The notes below the pieces were generated by a model that saw only the letters and a list, made by a program, of their open reading frames with translations, was not told the origin of the DNA and searched no databases. A stretch of DNA of 39,902 nt from Clostridia bacterium (lineage in GTDB: Bacteria; Bacillota; Dehalobacteriia; Dehalobacteriales; Dehalobacteriaceae), in contig DUPU01000071.1 of NCBI GenBank assembly GCA_012838175.1, positions 1-39,902 on the forward strand, read 5' to 3'. The stretch's first letter is position 1, and the number at the start of each line of letters is the position of its first letter. Made by a program: the position numbers and the translations under genes. Positions 20,072 to 30,634 of this stretch are shown here, in pieces.

Positions 20072-20127
20072 ACTATATGGTGTTTAATTCTTTTCTCAGC
20101 CATGTCATCTGAAGGAGGTGGAACCCT

Positions 20128-20316
20128 ATGGCAGTATGTTCAATTTGCGGAAAAGGCGTTAAATCCGGCATGCAAATCAGCCATTCTCATATTAGGACAA
20201 AAAGAACCTGGAAACCAAATCTTCAGACCGTAAGAGCAATAGTGAACGGTTCACCTAAAAGAATCAGCGTATGTACCCGGTGCCTGCGTTCAGGCAAAGT
20301 ACAAAGGGCTATCTAA
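20128..20316 (+). CDS. rpmB: 50S ribosomal protein L28
   Basis: CSICGKGVKSGMQISHSHIRTKRTWKPNLQ...; SD GGAGGTGG. Confidence 0.97.
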   Translation: MAVCSICGKGVKSGMQISHSHIRTKRTWKPNLQTVRAIVNGSPKRISVCTRCLRSGKVQRAI

Positions 20317-20329
20317 GATATTGACATAG

Positions 20330-20359
20330 AAAAGCATTATTCAAAATAATGCTTTTTTT
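20330..20359 (+). terminator. Terminator of rpmB
   Basis: AAAAGCATTAT tcaaa ATAATGCTTTTTTT. Confidence 0.8.
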
Positions 20360-20430
20360 ATTACTCGGGTTTTTCACACATTTCACCTCCTAAAAATATT
20401 AATATATAAAGACCTTCGGAGGTGAGCTAT

Positions 20431-20649
20431 TTGAGAACGCAGGAAGAAATCATGCAAAAAGTCAATTATTATAAGAAAAAGCTAGCCGATGCCATGGAAG
20501 AAAAAGAAGAATTCGCCGGTACCAGTTATCCGGAATTGGACTTAATAATTTTTTCTTTAGTAGATAAACTTGAAGCCCTATTGTGGGTTTTAGAGATTGA
20601 TTTGCCGGAGGGAGATATCTTGGACCGAATTGTGGGCATAAATCACTAA
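20431..20649 (+). CDS. Small hypothetical protein (TTG start)
   Basis: GGAGGTGA 5 nt before TTG; coherent helical ORF LRTQEEIMQKVNYYKKKLADAMEEKEE... Confidence 0.6.
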   Translation: MRTQEEIMQKVNYYKKKLADAMEEKEEFAGTSYPELDLIIFSLVDKLEALLWVLEIDLPEGDILDRIVGINH

Positions 20650-20739
20650 ACTATTACTTACAAGTTTTATTTTAATCAAACCCTGTCAGGTTCTTTTGCT
20701 ATATAACACTTTCCTGATAAAAACCTTTTTCCCCAAAAA

Positions 20740-21378
20740 CTAATCCCAAGCCCGAATGACCAGGGCCAATCCTTCCTTTATTTCGATCGTGGCTTCATAA
20801 CCGACCATCTCATTGGAAATACTACGGGAAGAACCTAAGTAAAGTGTTTCATTTCTGAGCATGTATTTTAATCCCCCTGTGGTAACACCGGTTAGTTCCC
20901 GGGATATCGGAATAATAGAAACTATATCTCCGGGTTCTCCCTGGAGGTATAGTTTTTCTTTCAGCAGCATTATTTCATTTTGTTCGTTAATTATTTTTAC
21001 TCTGATTCCAGAGGGAATTTCCGCTAATAAAAGAATATTGGCTAAACTATGATCATATCTGGTACCTAAAACACCCATGAAGATGATTTCTTCCGGATCC
21101 TTTTCCAAACAATAAGACAAGGCCAATTCCGTATCGGTCATATCCTTTTCTTCCGGGTACTCGTAAAATTGGCATCGGGTTTCAGATAATGCGGATTTGA
21201 CTTCCGGCAAAAGGGAGTCAAAATCCCCCATCACCACATGAGGAATAATCCCCATCCCCAGAGCATGTCTAATGCCCCCGTCAGCACACACTATAAAATC
21301 TGTTTCCTCAATCATGGAACTATGCTGTTTATAGTCATTAATATCACCATTGGCAATAATAATACATCGTTTGGACAA
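20740..21378 (-). CDS. thiN: Thiamine pyrophosphokinase
   Basis: VCADGGIRHALGMGIIPHVVMGDFDSL...TDTELAL...GTRYDHSLANI. Confidence 0.92.
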   Translation of the reverse strand: MSKRCIIIANGDINDYKQHSSMIEETDFIVCADGGIRHALGMGIIPHVVMGDFDSLLPEVKSALSETRCQFYEYPEEKDMTDTELALSYCLEKDPEEIIFMGVLGTRYDHSLANILLLAEIPSGIRVKIINEQNEIMLLKEKLYLQGEPGDIVSIIPISRELTGVTTGGLKYMLRNETLYLGSSRSISNEMVGYEATIEIKEGLALVIRAWD

Positions 21379-21403
21379 AAGAGCACTCCCCCCTGAATGA
21401 ACT

Positions 21404-22108
21404 TTAGGGCATCCGGTTTTTTCTTAGTTCCTCCTGCCAGTAGGCCAGATATGTTTTTTCCGCTTTCTCTTTTAGATCCGCCGCCGCTTTTTTAATATCC
21501 GACGCGCCGAAAACCGCTGAACCGGCCACCAAAACATTTGCCCCCGCCTGTACCACATCAGATATGTTATCTAAACAAATACCCCCATCCACCTGGATAT
21601 CTATATCTAATTCCTGTTCCCGAATCATTTGACGCAAACGCTTAATTTTCTTTAAAACGGAGGAAATAAAATCCTGTCCCCCAAAACCGGGATTAACACT
21701 CATTAAAAGCACCATATCCAGCTCCGGAAGAATTTCTTCGATGGTGGATAAGGGAGTCGCCGGATTTAAGGAAACAGCCGCCTTCACCCCCAGTTCTTTG
21801 ATATTTTGGATGGTCCGATGCAGATGAGGACAGGTTTCCTGATGGACGCAGAGCAAATCCGCTCCGGCCACCACAAATTCTTCCGCATATTGATCGGGAT
21901 GGTCGATCATGAGATGAACGTCAAAAAACAAATTGGTATGAGGCCGTAAATTTTTCACCAACCCCGGGCCAAAGGTAATATTGGGAACAAAATGACCGTC
22001 CATTACATCCAAGTGCAGGTAATCCGCTCCTGCTTCCTCAACTGTTTTCACCTGTTCTCTTAAACAGCTGAAATCCGCCGCCAAAAGAGACGGGGCCAGT
22101 TTAATCAT
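21404..22108 (-). CDS. rpe: Ribulose-phosphate 3-epimerase
   Basis: [43 protein letters not shown]. Confidence 0.96.
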   Translation of the reverse strand: MIKLAPSLLAADFSCLREQVKTVEEAGADYLHLDVMDGHFVPNITFGPGLVKNLRPHTNLFFDVHLMIDHPDQYAEEFVVAGADLLCVHQETCPHLHRTIQNIKELGVKAAVSLNPATPLSTIEEILPELDMVLLMSVNPGFGGQDFISSVLKKIKRLRQMIREQELDIDIQVDGGICLDNISDVVQAGANVLVAGSAVFGASDIKKAAADLKEKAEKTYLAYWQEELRKNRMP

Positions 22109-22109
22109 A

Positions 22110-22985
22110 CTAATATCTCCTCTCGTTTTCTATTACTTCTTTTAAAAAAATCAAATATCTTTGATGTCGGCCCGGGTCAATAAGGCCTTGTTTTACTGCT
22201 TCCTTTACGGCACAGTCCGGTTCCCGGTCATGAAGGCAGGAACTGAACCGGCACTGGAAGGCATACTCCTCCATTTCCGGGAAAAAAGAATCCAGCTCTT
22301 CTCGAGGCACAGGAGGCATCTCCAGGACAGAAAAGCCGGGGGTGTCCGCAACCAGTCCCCCAAAATCCAGTTCCAGCAGTTCCACATGACGGGTGGTATG
22401 CCTGCCCCGACCGATTTTTTGGCTGACTTCTCCCGTTTTTAAGCTTAGGCCCTGCTGGATGGCATTGAGAATACTGGATTTTCCCGCCCCGGAAGGTCCG
22501 GTAAACACAGATATCTTATCCTTTAAAATGAACCGAACCCGGTCTAAGCCAAGGCCGGTCTTCACGCTGCATGGTATCACCGGATATCCCGCTTTTTCAT
22601 AAATATTGACAATGTCGGAAACCGTCTCTTCCCCGGCCAAATCCGCTTTATTAAAGAATATCACCGCCGGCAAATCTTTTTGCCGGGCCATTAAAAGCAT
22701 CCGGTCCAGTAAAAGAAAATCCGGATCCGGATTTTTCAGGGCAAAGGTAATCAACACCTGTTCCACATTAGCAATGGCAGGCCTGTTTAATTCATTGGTA
22801 CGAGGAAGAATTTCCTCAATTACACCCTTATTTTCATCTAAAACCCGCACTAAGACCCGATCCCCAATGATAATACTTTGTTTTAGACGGCGAAACTTTC
22901 CCCTGAGAGAGCATTCCCATAATTTTTTTCCTATTTTAACATAGTAGAATCCACCGTAACCCTTAATAAGTATCCCTTCCTGCAT
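22110..22985 (-). CDS. rsgA: Ribosome small subunit-dependent GTPase A
   Basis: [37 protein letters not shown]-terminal Cys/His zinc site. Confidence 0.95.
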   Translation of the reverse strand: MQEGILIKGYGGFYYVKIGKKLWECSLRGKFRRLKQSIIIGDRVLVRVLDENKGVIEEILPRTNELNRPAIANVEQVLITFALKNPDPDFLLLDRMLLMARQKDLPAVIFFNKADLAGEETVSDIVNIYEKAGYPVIPCSVKTGLGLDRVRFILKDKISVFTGPSGAGKSSILNAIQQGLSLKTGEVSQKIGRGRHTTRHVELLELDFGGLVADTPGFSVLEMPPVPREELDSFFPEMEEYAFQCRFSSCLHDREPDCAVKEAVKQGLIDPGRHQRYLIFLKEVIENERRY

Positions 22986-23003
22986 TTATCCTCCCCTTAA
23001 TCC

Positions 23004-24890
23004 TTATGGTACATTCTGGCTGAAAACCAATTCCGCATCCAAATAAATACCAATCTTACCATTCCCGTAGAAGGGAATGTCCTGTACTATGATATCTCCC
23101 GGTTGATGAATTTGGTCATATTCATAATGTTCCCCTTTTATATCGGATACTAAAATCCGCAACCGGTGTTCCTGGCCGTCATGGGGAATTTCATAGGTAA
23201 CCCGGGCAATTTGGGCCATGGGGCCCGGTCCGGAACTATACACCAGGTTAACGGTTTCTCCCTCCGGTATGAGTGTTTCCGGGACAATATCCTGACTAAT
23301 GACCTGCCAGGCAAAATACTCATCGCTTTCCTGTTCTTTGGCCGTACCTAATTTCAGACCATTCTCCGCCAAGGTTTTCTTGGCTTCTTCCAAAGTAGAT
23401 CCCACCAAATTAGGCATGGAAATGTATTTAGGCTCCCGACCCAGACTGACTACCACCGTCACTACAGAATTTTCAGGAATTTCTTTTCTTGCATCCGGGT
23501 TCTGGGAAATGACTATTCCCACCGGCACATTATCACTGTATTCCTCTACAATATCAATCTCTAAATTACTGTTATTAATCTCCACCTCAGCTTCCCGCCT
23601 GGTTTTTCCTACCAAATTAGGTACTCGGGTATTTTTTGGTCCCTCACTTACTAAAAGACCAACCACCCGGTTTTTTTTCACCAGCTGATTAGGAGCCACG
23701 GTTTGGGAAATTACATGGTCCTTCTTTACAGTACTACTAAAATTGTATTCTACGGTATATTTTAGTCCCGCCTCTTCCAATTCCGCCTTGGCTTCAATTA
23801 AGGGCTTTCCTTCCACATCAGGTACGGTTGTTTTTCCCACATTAAGGTAGCCGGCGAGCAGGGCATAACCGCCCCAGAGAATTAAGATAAAAAGCAGTAT
23901 TCCCGCTCCCAGCAATGCCCATTGAAAACCCGGTTTTAATCTTTTCTTCCGCCGGGGAGGAGCATCCTCATACCGGGATTCCCCCATTGACCGAAGGGTC
24001 GGTATTTCCACCGTATCCTCATTGGTTCCCCGGTCATTTGTAATCATGTTGATTTCATGGGCTTTGCCCTGATAAATCTTCTCCAGATCATAACGCATTT
24101 CCCGAGCCGAAGAGTAACGGGCCTCCGGGCTTTTCTCCATGGCCCGGAGGATGATATGGGAAAGCTCTTTTGGAATCTTCTGCACCAATTCGTTTGGAGG
24201 AACAGGTTCATTCTGAATATGCTGTAAAGCTATGGCGATAGGACTGTCTCCGGTAAAAGGCAGCTGTCCGGTAACCATTTCATATAAAACGGCGCCGGCG
24301 GAATACAAATCGGATTTAGAACCGATGGTAATTCCTTTGGCCTGTTCCGGAGAAATATAATGAACAGAACCAACGATGGTCCCGGTATAGGTCAAAGTTG
24401 TTTCGCTGGCCGCCCGGGCAATACCGAAATCAGTAACCTTAACCCGGCCTTGTTTGGTCAGCAGGATATTATGAGGTTTTATATCTCTATGCACAACGCC
24501 GTGCTCATGTGCATGTTCCAGGGCATCCAGAATCTGTATGGCGATGGGAACGGCTTCCTGTACCGGCAATTTGCCTTTATCCCTGATATACTCTTTAAGA
24601 TTCTGTCCTTCCACAAACTCCATTACTAAATAATGTAAACCTTCCTCAATACCCACGTCAAAAATACTGACAATATTAATATGAGAAAGACTGGCCACCG
24701 ATTGAGCTTCCCGGTGAAAACGTCGTACAAAATCTTCATCATGGGCATACTGGTCTCTTAAAACCTTAATGGTCACCAAACGATTCAAGAGAGTGTCCAG
24801 TCCTTTATAAACAACGGACATACCGCCGGAGCCCAGAATTTCTTGAATCTCATACCGGTTGTCGAATTTTTTACCGATCACCCTGTTCAC
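23004..24890 (-). CDS. prkC: PASTA-domain Ser/Thr protein kinase (Stk1/PrkC)
   Basis: Kinase motifs HRDIKPHNIL, DFGIA; TM; three PASTA repeats. Confidence 0.95.
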   Translation of the reverse strand: MNRVIGKKFDNRYEIQEILGSGGMSVVYKGLDTLLNRLVTIKVLRDQYAHDEDFVRRFHREAQSVASLSHINIVSIFDVGIEEGLHYLVMEFVEGQNLKEYIRDKGKLPVQEAVPIAIQILDALEHAHEHGVVHRDIKPHNILLTKQGRVKVTDFGIARAASETTLTYTGTIVGSVHYISPEQAKGITIGSKSDLYSAGAVLYEMVTGQLPFTGDSPIAIALQHIQNEPVPPNELVQKIPKELSHIILRAMEKSPEARYSSAREMRYDLEKIYQGKAHEINMITNDRGTNEDTVEIPTLRSMGESRYEDAPPRRKKRLKPGFQWALLGAGILLFILILWGGYALLAGYLNVGKTTVPDVEGKPLIEAKAELEEAGLKYTVEYNFSSTVKKDHVISQTVAPNQLVKKNRVVGLLVSEGPKNTRVPNLVGKTRREAEVEINNSNLEIDIVEEYSDNVPVGIVISQNPDARKEIPENSVVTVVVSLGREPKYISMPNLVGSTLEEAKKTLAENGLKLGTAKEQESDEYFAWQVISQDIVPETLIPEGETVNLVYSSGPGPMAQIARVTYEIPHDGQEHRLRILVSDIKGEHYEYDQIHQPGDIIVQDIPFYGNGKIGIYLDAELVFSQNVP

Positions 24891-24912
24891 CTCCCATATC
24901 AGACAGGAGAAA

Positions 24913-25623
24913 TTATTCGTTACTTACCAGAATCACCGTGATATTGTCGAACCCTCCCCGGGCCAAAGCCCGATTTACCAACTCCTGCACCGCCTTTTTC
25001 GTATCCTTTTCCCCGGTGACTACCGCAGCCATTTCTTCCCCACTGACCAGGTTAGACAAACCATCGGTACACAATAGAAAAGTATCTCCGGGCAAAACAT
25101 CATAATCAGCTATGTCAACTTCCACCAAGGCACTGCATCCCAAAGCCCTGGTCAATAGGTTTCTCTGGGGATGGTTCCTGGCCTGCTCTTCCGTTAGTCC
25201 TCCCTCCCGCACCAGTTCACCCACTAAGGAATGGTCCATGGTCAGGCTGGAAATCTTTCCTTCCCGAATTAAATAAACACGGCTGTCCCCCACATGGGAA
25301 ACATAAGCTTTATTCCCCACAATCCAAAGGGCGGTAAGAGTGGTGCCCATCCCGGAATACTCAGGCCGCTCCAAGGCTTCCTGATAAATCCGGTTGTTGG
25401 CTTGGTAAAAGGCATGACGCAGTGTATCAGACGGGGAATCATGGGAATCTGACGCCAATGCCTGCTTTAGCGTTTCTATGGCCAGGACACTGGCTACCTC
25501 TCCTGCCACGTAGCCCCCCATACCGTCGGCAACAACAAAAATTTGTTTATTAATATCGCTCCATGCAGCATCTTCATTGTTTTTTCGCACTAATCCCACA
25601 TGGGTGATTACCTCCGCGTGCAT
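24913..25623 (-). CDS. stp: PP2C-family protein phosphatase (Stp1)
   Basis: VADGMGGYVAGE, GTTLTAL, VGDSRVYL, CTDGLSNLV, GGFDNITVILV. Confidence 0.95.
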   Translation of the reverse strand: MHAEVITHVGLVRKNNEDAAWSDINKQIFVVADGMGGYVAGEVASVLAIETLKQALASDSHDSPSDTLRHAFYQANNRIYQEALERPEYSGMGTTLTALWIVGNKAYVSHVGDSRVYLIREGKISSLTMDHSLVGELVREGGLTEEQARNHPQRNLLTRALGCSALVEVDIADYDVLPGDTFLLCTDGLSNLVSGEEMAAVVTGEKDTKKAVQELVNRALARGGFDNITVILVSNE

Positions 25624-25709
25624 GCTTTCACCTCTTTATATTCACAAAATTGCCTGTTAAAGTTTATAAAAAAATAATAAAAATCCAATACATGAAATTT
25701 AAAAGTATA

Positions 25710-26161
25710 TTATTCGCCGGAGAGATTATTTTTTCCTCTAATTTTTCTTCTAAGTTGACCGCAGGCAGCATCAATTTCTCCCCCTTTTTCTTCCCGTACC
25801 AACCCATATTGCACCCGGCTTGGGTACTGACACAAACGGTATTTCGATTCCTGCTTTCTTCCCTCTCATAAGTCATGAGAACCGTTTCCACCATCTCCCC
25901 GTCCGGAAATTTAAGAAGAAATTTTACTGTATCTCCACCCTTTGACAGGGATTTGGCCACAAGTTCCGGCGCGGTAATAAAGCTATGCTCCCTTAGTATA
26001 TCTCGGATATTCCGGGGAATATTACCCATTTCATCAAAAGAAACAACCCCTTTGCCATGGACCCAATGGAAAATTTGCTTTGCCCGAAACCGGGGCAGGT
26101 TAAGTTTGTCTATCAAGTCCTCCATATCATTTAAATCAGCACCTAACAAATCCAGAAGCAT
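25710..26161 (-). pseudogene. rlmN: rlmN (23S rRNA A2503/tRNA A37 methyltransferase) with internal deletion and frameshift
   Basis: Intact N-terminus to VCVSTQAGCNMG, then out-of-frame C-terminus LVREEKGGEIDAACGQLRRKIRGKNNLSGE*; the radical-SAM core between them is missing. Confidence 0.85.
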
Positions 26162-26167
26162 GATAAC

Positions 26168-27535
26168 TTATCCCTTCCTTCTCATCCGGGCCATAAATAA
26201 ACCGTCTGTGCCATGGATATGGGGCAAGAGCTGGATCATCCCGGATTGCATTGTTTCTTTATCCAAAGACAGTTCTGATATATCGGGAATCACATCCAAG
26301 GCAAAATCACCGTGACTTTCCAAAAACCACTTTACTACAGACTGGTTTTCTTCCCGGGTCAAGGTACAGGTGGAATAAACCAAAACGCCTCCCGGGCGGA
26401 GAGTTTTGGCGGCGGAACTTAAGATTTTCTTTTGGATGTCGGCTAAAACGTCAATATCCTGGGCTTCTTTTTTCCATCTGGCATCCGGCCTTCTTCTTAA
26501 AACCCCCAATCCGGAACAAGGAGCATCCACCAAACAAAAATCCGCCCATTGGTTTAAGGAGTCTGGAAGGTTGGCGGCATCTTCTTTTCTTGTTTCCACA
26601 ATGTTAATCCCTAAACGGGCACAGCTTTCTTCAATCAAAGCCAGTTTATGGGGATGAATGTCAAAAGCCTTAATCTCCCCTTCATTTTTCATCAACTGGG
26701 CAGCATGGGTAGTCTTCCCCCCCGGAGCGGCACAAGCATCCACCACCCTACTCCCCGGCCGGGGAGATAAAACATGGGTCACAATCATGGACCCTTCATC
26801 CTGCACCTGGAACAGTCCTTCCTGATATGCCGCCAAAGAGTCCAAGGAAACAATGCCTTCCAAAATAATACTTTCCGGTACATAACGGCCGGGAAAACAC
26901 CTTATTCCTTCTTTTTCCAGACGAAAAATCAATTCTTCCCGGGAAATTTTTAAGGTGTTGGTCCGAAGCGTCACCTGGGGCGAGGTGTTGTTCCAGGCAC
27001 AAAGGCGCAGGGTTTCTTCCCGGCCAAACTGATGCAGCCATCTTTCCACCAGCCAACGGGGATGAGAATAGAAAGAAGAAATATGTTCCAATGGATCCTG
27101 ATCCAGCAAAGGGTAGGTCAGACCTTCTTTTCCCCGGGCGACATTTCTCAAAACTCCGTTTACCAGCTTTACCGTACCCGCATGTCCATATTTTTTCGCC
27201 AGGTTGACAGACTCATTTACTGCCGCCCGGTCCGGTACCTTGTCCAAAAAAACAATCTGGTAAACCCCCATCCGGAGAATAAGGTGAATCCACACAGGCA
27301 AACTTTTTAACGGCTTTTTTATGTATAAACTTAAAATATAATCCAGAGCACCCTGCATGCGAATTGTGCCATAAACCAATTCCGTGATGAAGGACCGGTC
27401 CAAGGGGTTGAAGTCCTCCCTGTTTAAAACCTTGTTTAATTCCAAATTAGCATATGCATCTTTTTCAGAAACCCGGTACATAATGTTGAGGGCTGTCTCC
27501 CGGGGAGACTGCCCTTTTTTCACATTTCTATTCAT
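26168..27535 (-). CDS. rsmB: 16S rRNA (cytosine-967-C5) methyltransferase RsmB
   Basis: NusB-like N-terminus; VDACAAPGGKTTH, DAPCSGLGVLRRRPD, YSTCTLTREEN. Confidence 0.94.
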   Translation of the reverse strand: MNRNVKKGQSPRETALNIMYRVSEKDAYANLELNKVLNREDFNPLDRSFITELVYGTIRMQGALDYILSLYIKKPLKSLPVWIHLILRMGVYQIVFLDKVPDRAAVNESVNLAKKYGHAGTVKLVNGVLRNVARGKEGLTYPLLDQDPLEHISSFYSHPRWLVERWLHQFGREETLRLCAWNNTSPQVTLRTNTLKISREELIFRLEKEGIRCFPGRYVPESIILEGIVSLDSLAAYQEGLFQVQDEGSMIVTHVLSPRPGSRVVDACAAPGGKTTHAAQLMKNEGEIKAFDIHPHKLALIEESCARLGINIVETRKEDAANLPDSLNQWADFCLVDAPCSGLGVLRRRPDARWKKEAQDIDVLADIQKKILSSAAKTLRPGGVLVYSTCTLTREENQSVVKWFLESHGDFALDVIPDISELSLDKETMQSGMIQLLPHIHGTDGLFMARMRRKG

Positions 27536-28217
27536 CACTTCTCCCAATTCCGGATATAATAATAAGACGTATTAGTTGAAGAATTCCCATTAATGCCGCT
27601 GCCACATAAGTAAGGGCTGCCGCATCCAATACCTTTTTTGTCTGGGGAATTTCCTCCCGGGTTAAATACCCGCCGCCTTCCAGTAAAGCCAGGGCTCGTC
27701 CGGAAGCATTGTATTCCACCGGCAAAGTCACCAACTGAAATAAAACCACAGCGGCAAAAGCGTAAACGCCGATACGAGCCAGACCCGGCAATCCCATAAT
27801 CAAACCTATAAGCAGCAGGATCCAAGCCGCATTGCTGCCAAACTGGGCCACCGGAACCAGGCTGGATCTAATGGCCAAGGGTGCATAGCCTTCATCATGC
27901 TGAATGGCATGACCGGCCTCGTGGGCAGCAACACCGATGGCAGCCAAAGAGCTGCTGTGATAAACATGTTGTGACAGTCGCAAAGCTTTAGCCCGGGGAT
28001 CATAATGGTCCGATAATTTCCCGGGAATTACCTCTACCCTGATATGATCCAAACCTTGTTGATTTAAGATGCGCCGGGCAGCTTGAGCGGCCGTCATCCC
28101 GCTTAAAGCCCCTACCCGGTTATATTTATCAAAGGTGGCCGTCACCTTATGCTGAGCCCAAGCTGCAATAATAATGCCCGGAATCAGTAAGATAAATGTC
28201 GGATCCCAAAAAAACAT
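27528..28217 (-). CDS. Zinc metallopeptidase (YugP-like)
   Basis: AAHEAGHAIQH motif and flanking TM segments. Confidence 0.92.
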   Translation of the reverse strand: MFFWDPTFILLIPGIIIAAWAQHKVTATFDKYNRVGALSGMTAAQAARRILNQQGLDHIRVEVIPGKLSDHYDPRAKALRLSQHVYHSSSLAAIGVAAHEAGHAIQHDEGYAPLAIRSSLVPVAQFGSNAAWILLLIGLIMGLPGLARIGVYAFAAVVLFQLVTLPVEYNASGRALALLEGGGYLTREEIPQTKKVLDAAALTYVAAALMGILQLIRLIIISGIGRSDE

Positions 28218-28258
28218 ACTTAATAAAACCTCCCTTAAAAAATGTAAATTTCCTTTCT

Positions 28259-29062
28259 TTACTTAGCAGCTTTCACATCCGCCAAGCCACACTTTTCTTC
28301 TCCATAATTTTTTAGGAAAAACCTGATCCCATCTTCCACCTGTTCCAAAGACACAGTGGTATTCAGGCAAGGTCCTTCCGGCCGCAAATTCAAGACACCT
28401 AATACCGGCAAAGGATTCACATCAATAATGCCGCTGGTTAAATCCCGTTCACAGGCAATGGCCACAATAGCCCGGGGATGATATTTTTCAATAAATTTTC
28501 GTGCTAAAGTACCTCCTGTAGCTACTACCAGGGAAACCCCATACTGATCGGCCAAATCCAACAGAGTATTCACACAGCACTCCCCGCACCGCCGGCAATT
28601 CCTTACATCAATGGTAATCTTATGAGGACAAGTGCTTTTCTGCAAACAATGGGGAGCCAAGATCATCACCTGGGACGGTGTTAAATTCAACCGATGGGTA
28701 TGAACCATCTGGTTGTTAACTTCAATAAAAGAACTTTTAATTTTGTTTTTATCTAAGCCTAATAAATGGCCAATACCCAAAGCCACCGGAAATAACAGGT
28801 TGGTGGCTATGCGCATGAAACCCTCCATAGAGGGAAATGACTTGGATTGATAAAGAGTTAGTAGCATTCCCGCAATTCCAAGTCCGATCATCACTACCAA
28901 ACCTAAAAGAAAACTTCCAAAGACCACCAGAAGAATGCGATAAAAAAACACCTCCCGGTTTACGGCCAAAAACCAAATCAAAACTACTAACCCAATAACA
29001 ATAAAGAGGCTGAGCAACAGCAGGCCGATAAAAAGCCGTTTTTTTATTCCTGTGCCCGTCAT
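28259..29062 (-). CDS. DUF116 family protein
   Basis: CLQKSTCPHKI...NCRRCGECCVN...IVAIACERDLTSGI; start at 29062 gives ATGA-type overlap with fmt. Confidence 0.85.
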   Translation of the reverse strand: MTGTGIKKRLFIGLLLLSLFIVIGLVVLIWFLAVNREVFFYRILLVVFGSFLLGLVVMIGLGIAGMLLTLYQSKSFPSMEGFMRIATNLLFPVALGIGHLLGLDKNKIKSSFIEVNNQMVHTHRLNLTPSQVMILAPHCLQKSTCPHKITIDVRNCRRCGECCVNTLLDLADQYGVSLVVATGGTLARKFIEKYHPRAIVAIACERDLTSGIIDVNPLPVLGVLNLRPEGPCLNTTVSLEQVEDGIRFFLKNYGEEKCGLADVKAAK

Positions 29063-30000
29063 TCTAAAGCGCTGCCTTTCTGAAGCCTGGCGCCCCGGGC
29101 CCAAGCATCTCCGGCCATAGCTTGTTTGCCTTGAGGCTGGAGAACAGTTATCCATAAACTCCCCTGGCCGCATTTAACCTTAATCCCTTTACCGTGAACA
29201 GCTTCCAAAACCGTTCCCGGCCGCTCCTTCCTGCCCTCACTCTCTTCTGCAATTATTTTAGTTTCCCATATTTTCACTATTTTATTTTCAAATGTAGTAT
29301 ATGCCCCTGGCCAAGGATTCATACCACGGACTAAATTGTATACTTCTCGGCAATTTTTTGTCCAATCAATCCGCTCATGCTCCCGGGTTAAAAGAGGCGC
29401 ATAGGTAGCAAGGCGATGATCCTGTGCTTTTCGAGGGGCTTGGTGATGTTGAAGCAAATCCAGGGTTTCCCTAAGCAATTTTCCTCCCGTATCTGCTAAC
29501 CTGTCATGAATCATCCCGGTGGTATCCTCTGCCCCTATCGGGATGGTCTTTTTTAATATCATATCCCCGGTATCCATCCCCTCATCCATAAACATAGTGG
29601 TAACACCGGTTTCTGTTTCCCCATTGATAATAGCCCAATGAATGGGGGCAGCCCCCCGGTATTTTGGAAGAAGAGAAGCATGAACATTAATGCAGCCTAA
29701 AGGAGGCAAGGCTAACAATTCCTTTTTCAAAATCTGTCCAAAGGCCACTACCACCAGCACATCCGGCGCCAATGACCTAAGTTTTTCCACAGAATCCGGA
29801 TGATTAACATTCTCCGGCTGAAAAACCGGGATACCCTTACTTAGCGCCCGTTCCTTTACCGGCGTAAACTGAAGCTTTTTTCCTCTTCCTTTAGGCCTGT
29901 CCGGCTGGGTGACAACTCCCACCACCTCATAAGGGGATTGGAGCAGCTGCTCTAAACAAGGTAAAGCGAAATCCGGACTTCCCATAAATACTACCCGCAT
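29059..30000 (-). CDS. fmt: Methionyl-tRNA formyltransferase
   Basis: MRVVFMGSPDFALPCLEQLL; NVHASLLPKYRGAAPIHWAIINGE. Confidence 0.97.
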   Translation of the reverse strand: MRVVFMGSPDFALPCLEQLLQSPYEVVGVVTQPDRPKGRGKKLQFTPVKERALSKGIPVFQPENVNHPDSVEKLRSLAPDVLVVVAFGQILKKELLALPPLGCINVHASLLPKYRGAAPIHWAIINGETETGVTTMFMDEGMDTGDMILKKTIPIGAEDTTGMIHDRLADTGGKLLRETLDLLQHHQAPRKAQDHRLATYAPLLTREHERIDWTKNCREVYNLVRGMNPWPGAYTTFENKIVKIWETKIIAEESEGRKERPGTVLEAVHGKGIKVKCGQGSLWITVLQPQGKQAMAGDAWARGARLQKGSALE

Positions 30001-30152
30001 ATGACACCACTTTCTTTCTAATATGTGAAACTGTCTGTTTTATTCTACGTATTGCTATAGCTTGTCCTTTTAATTCACCCTCGGGAACGGCCCCTTGGTA
30101 ATGTCTGTTAAAATTTTGAGACAGTTTTTCTGATTCCCAGCAATATTTTTCC

Positions 30153-30183
30153 AGCGTGACAGGGGACGGTTCTCTGTCACGCT
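30153..30183. repeat. REP-like hairpin AGCGTGACAG gggacggttct CTGTCACGCT
   Basis: Perfect 10-bp stem, loop containing the GGGGACGGTTCT core common in clostridial repeats. Confidence 0.75.
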
Positions 30184-30626
30184 TGGAGCATCTTATCTAC
30201 AAAAAGAATTCCCGATAAATGGTCAATTTCATGCTGCAAAGCCCGGGCTAAAAGGCCGGTTCCGGTAATGGTAATAGTTTTTCCGTTACGGTCCCACGCC
30301 CTTACCTGGACTTTGGCCGCTCTTTTTACATCCCCTTGTACGCCGGGGATGCTTAAGCAACCCTCTGCATCAATTTCTTCTCCTTCTTGGGCGATAATTT
30401 CCGGGTTAATTAATTCTATTAAACCTTCTCCTACGTCAATCACCACAACACATTTAGAAATCCCGATCTGCGGCGCGGCCAATCCTACCCCTTCCGCATC
30501 ACGCATGGTATCGGCCATATTGTCCAATAGTTTTAAGATATTCGGCGTAATCTTCGGTACCTTTTTTGCTTTTTCCCGTAATACAGGGTCGCCGATTTTT
30601 ACAATTTGATAAACCGCCATCATCAT
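30177..30626 (-). CDS. def: Peptide deformylase
   Basis: [30 protein letters not shown]. Confidence 0.97.
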   Translation of the reverse strand: MMMAVYQIVKIGDPVLREKAKKVPKITPNILKLLDNMADTMRDAEGVGLAAPQIGISKCVVVIDVGEGLIELINPEIIAQEGEEIDAEGCLSIPGVQGDVKRAAKVQVRAWDRNGKTITITGTGLLARALQHEIDHLSGILFVDKMLQA

Positions 30627-30634
30627 GCACCCCT

